Below, in pieces: positions 62,001 to 64,000 of a stretch of 64,000 nt of DNA. The notes beneath the pieces are model-generated. The model did not search any database. It was not told the DNA's origin and saw only the letters and a list, made by a program, of their open reading frames with translations. Positions within the stretch are counted from its first letter, which is position 1. Every line of letters starts with the position of its first letter. Location of the stretch: positions 1-64,000 of the forward strand of contig NZ_BCTC01000030.1 in assembly GCF_001571085.1 (NCBI RefSeq), given 5' to 3'. Source of the DNA: Azohydromonas lata NBRC 102462 (GTDB lineage Bacteria > Pseudomonadota > Gammaproteobacteria > Burkholderiales > Burkholderiaceae_C). The translations under genes were made by a program, and so were the position numbers.

Positions 62001-63686
62001 GTGAACAACACAAACCTTGGCGCGCTGCGCTGCAAGCACATGGGGGCGCTGGCCGCCCTGGGTCTGGTGATGGCCGTGGGGACGGCCCAGGGCGCGGGCA
62101 GCGGCCCCGGCTTCGACGACCCCGACAACTGGCCGCAGTACCACCGCAGCTCCAACGCCTGGCGCTTCAGCCCGCTGCAGCAGATCGACAAGCGCAACGT
62201 CGGCAAGCTGCACGTGGCCTGGATCCACCAGCCCGGCACCATCACCCACGGCCTGCAGGCCACGCCCATCGTGGTGGACGGGGTGCTCTACTCCATCGCC
62301 GCCGACAACAACGTCTTCGCGCTGGACGCGGCCAGCGGCCAGGTGCTGTGGCGCTACACGCCCAAGCTGGACCCCATCGTCAAGGAGGTGTTCTACGGCT
62401 CGGCCAGCCGCGGCGTGACCGTGGGCCGCGGCAAGGTGTTCATCGGCTCGCTGGATGGGCGCTTCATCGCGCTGGACCAGAAGACGGGCAAGCAGCTGTG
62501 GTCCACGCAACTGTCGGACATGAAGAACGAGTACGGCGCGCTGTTCTCCTCGCCGCCGCAGCTCGCGGGCAACATCCTCTTCGGCGGCACCACGGGCGGC
62601 GACCAGCCCACCATAGGCAAGATCTACGCGGTCAACGCCGACACCGGCGAGCGCGCCTGGACCTTCGAGGTGCCGCGCGACGACCCCAAGAGCTGGCCCG
62701 GCGACAGCCGCAAGAAGGGCGGCGGCTCGGCCTGGCTGCCCGGCACCTACGACCCCGCCACCGACACCATCTACATCGGCACCAGCAACGCCGCGCCCGA
62801 CTTCAACCGCGACGACCGCTTGGGCGACAACCTCTACACCGCCACGCTGCTGGCGCTGGAGCCCAAGACCGGCAAGGTGAAGTGGCACCGCCAGGAAGTG
62901 CCCAACGACACCTGGGACTTCGACGCCGCCTACGAGGCGCTGCTGGTGCCCGACGGCAAGGGCGGGCAGTCGCTGGTGCACCTGAACAAGAACGGCTTCG
63001 TGTACGTGATGAACCCCAGCGATGGTTCCATACGCAACGTCTGGCAGTACACCGAGAACATGAACTGGGCCAAGGGCGTGGACCCCAAGACCGGCCTGCC
63101 CATAGACCCCGTGTACCCGGAGACCTCCAAGCAGAAGCTGCACTGCCCCAACTTGCTGGGTGCCCGCAGCTGGAACCACGGCGCCTACAACCCCAACACC
63201 AAGCTGTGGTACTCGCACGGCATGGAGGTGTGCAACACCGTCACCAGCGCCAAGCAGGGCGAGGTGCCGGCGGTGGGCATGCTGTCGCTGGGCCTGTCGG
63301 AGATCACGCTGACCAACCCGCCGGGCAAGAAGGCCGACGGCTGGCTGGGCGCCTTCGACCCGCTCACGGGCAAGCAGGCGTGGAAGGTGCGGTTTGACAT
63401 GCCGCCGCTGAGCTCGGCGCTGGCCACCGCGGGCGGGCTGGTGTTCACGGGCGACATGCACGGCCAGCTCTACGCCTTCGACGCCGACAACGGCAAGCAG
63501 TTGTGGAGCTTCAACGCCGGCTCCGGCGCGCGCGGCGGCCCCATCAGCTACGCCGTCAAGGGCAAGCAGTACATCGTGATCCCGACGGGCCTGGGCTCGC
63601 ACGCCCCGGGCTTCCTCACCGGCGCCTTCCCGCAGATACGCGATTTACCTGGCGGCGCGGCGCTCATTGCCTTCACGGTGGACTGA
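62001..63686 (+). CDS. PQQ-dependent (quinoprotein) dehydrogenase, possibly lanthanide-type
   Basis: The precursor has 561 residues from GTG 62001, preceded by GGAG at the ideal distance. A signal peptide (about 1-34, MGALAALGLVMAVGTAQGAG) exports it. The eight-bladed propeller is recognisable by repeated W-motifs (ALDAASGQVLWRY, ALDQKTGKQLW, AVNADTGERAW, AFDADNGKQLW). Asp306 of DTWDFDAAYE is the expected catalytic aspartate, and Asp308 two residues later is the extra ligand seen in lanthanide-dependent enzymes, where calcium types have another residue. Alcohol or aldehyde oxidation in the periplasm, with electrons to the cytochrome c encoded next, is likely. There is no adjacent vicinal cysteine pair. 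Substrate unknown. Confidence 0.9.
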   Translation: MNNTNLGALRCKHMGALAALGLVMAVGTAQGAGSGPGFDDPDNWPQYHRSSNAWRFSPLQQIDKRNVGKLHVAWIHQPGTITHGLQATPIVVDGVLYSIAADNNVFALDAASGQVLWRYTPKLDPIVKEVFYGSASRGVTVGRGKVFIGSLDGRFIALDQKTGKQLWSTQLSDMKNEYGALFSSPPQLAGNILFGGTTGGDQPTIGKIYAVNADTGERAWTFEVPRDDPKSWPGDSRKKGGGSAWLPGTYDPATDTIYIGTSNAAPDFNRDDRLGDNLYTATLLALEPKTGKVKWHRQEVPNDTWDFDAAYEALLVPDGKGGQSLVHLNKNGFVYVMNPSDGSIRNVWQYTENMNWAKGVDPKTGLPIDPVYPETSKQKLHCPNLLGARSWNHGAYNPNTKLWYSHGMEVCNTVTSAKQGEVPAVGMLSLGLSEITLTNPPGKKADGWLGAFDPLTGKQAWKVRFDMPPLSSALATAGGLVFTGDMHGQLYAFDADNGKQLWSFNAGSGARGGPISYAVKGKQYIVIPTGLGSHAPGFLTGAFPQIRDLPGGAALIAFTVD

Positions 63687-63750
63687 CGCGCGCGCTGCGG
63701 GCTTCCATCACCGAGCGCATGCCGGCGGCGCCTTTGGTGCCGCCGTTGGG

Positions 63751-63792
63751 GAGGGCGGCCGGGTTCCTGGCGGCTGCCCTCCGTCTTTTTTT
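63751..63792 (+). terminator. Rho-independent terminator after the PQQ dehydrogenase gene
   Basis: GAGGGCGGCCG pairs with CGGCTGCCCTC (one G-T pair) around the loop GGTTCCTGG, followed by TCTTTTTTT. It lies between the dehydrogenase and the cytochrome gene, so it probably reduces rather than blocks transcription of the latter, or the cytochrome gene has its own promoter. Confidence 0.8.
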
Positions 63793-63811
63793 CTGACGCG
63801 CGAGCATCACC

Positions 63812-64000
63812 ATGACCCGAAAACCGCTTGCTTCCCGTGTTTCCCGTGCCTCGCAGGCCCGCCTGGGCTGGGCGCTGCTGTGCCTGGGCGCGCTGGCCGC
63901 GCCGACCGCGCGTGCGGCCGAGCCGCCCTTCGCGCTCACCGACCCGGCGCGCATAGAAGCCGGCAAGACGCGCTTTGGCGCCACTTGCGCCGCCTACTGC
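63812..64000 (+). CDS. Cytochrome c, probable electron acceptor of the PQQ dehydrogenase (partial)
   Basis: The first 63 codons are in the window. A signal peptide (about 1-37, LGWALLCLGALAAPTARAAE) precedes FALTDPARIEAGKTRFGATCAAYC, which looks like the start of a class I cytochrome c. The heme cysteines are spaced by three residues (C-A-A-Y-C) rather than the usual two, as also found in some cytochromes linked to PQQ alcohol dehydrogenases; the following histidine would be just outside the window. It is probably the electron acceptor of the upstream enzyme. Confidence 0.8.
   Translation, partial: MTRKPLASRVSRASQARLGWALLCLGALAAPTARAAEPPFALTDPARIEAGKTRFGATCAAYC

Overview
The window looks like a chromosomal segment of a GC-rich betaproteobacterium, most likely Burkholderiales and close to Comamonadaceae. 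The basis is very high G+C with GC3-biased codons, a TRAP-type solute receptor, IorAB-type molybdoenzyme genes, PQQ dehydrogenase genes, and REP-like 'CGTCATTCCCGC' palindromes. The assignment is inferred from gene content; no rRNA or tRNA gene is present to test it.

Left part (1-14.4 kb): a sigma-54 activator cut by the left edge; a compact locus with an HprK-like kinase, a Tat-exported Gly/Asn-rich mini-protein, a PqqD-like peptide chaperone and a divergent nucleotidyltransferase (HPr-rel-A type, RiPP-like); a sugar-acid catabolic cluster (GntR/FadR regulator, FAH-family dehydratase, TRAP receptor, UxaA-family dehydratase); a TlpA-like redox protein; a small DUF2892-type membrane protein; a large hybrid histidine-kinase-type sensor; and a zinc alcohol dehydrogenase.

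Middle (14.6-33.8 kb): an ABC export operon (small membrane protein, MacB/LolD-like ATPase, double FtsX permease, HlyD-like adaptor); a phosphofructokinase; a periplasmic amino-acid-type binding protein followed by a PAS/GGDEF diguanylate cyclase; an SDR; an orphan HipB-like repressor; a zinc metallopeptidase; a nucleoside deaminase; an APH/P-loop kinase fusion; a Zn/Cd/Pb P-type ATPase; and a PAS-GGDEF-EAL protein whose presumed RsbQ-like hydrolase partner survives only as a C-terminal scrap.

Right part (33.9-64 kb): a gene-poor 570-base stretch; a 1189-residue polytopic protein ending in a patatin-like domain that has lost its nucleophile; a ChaB-family gene; REP-like and pentamer repeats; an exported glycosidase-like protein divergent from a GT2 synthase; a DHFR-like reductase; iorAB-like genes; a lipoprotein; a histidine phosphatase; a Fur-box-headed iron-uptake operon (PepSY protein and TonB receptor); a Bcr/CflA efflux pump with MarR regulator; an A+T-richer island holding an orphan VgrG with a predicted cell-wall-hydrolase effector and periplasmic immunity protein linked by ATGA overlaps; an M16 peptidase; and a PQQ dehydrogenase with a lanthanide-type Asp-x-Asp signature, a candidate sigma-54 promoter and enhancer sites, followed by a cytochrome c gene cut by the right edge.

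The two most unusual systems are the kinase/PqqD/exported-peptide/nucleotidyltransferase locus (1.4-4.2 kb) and the VgrG effector island (55.1-60.2 kb). No CRISPR array, intact insertion sequence, rRNA or tRNA was seen.
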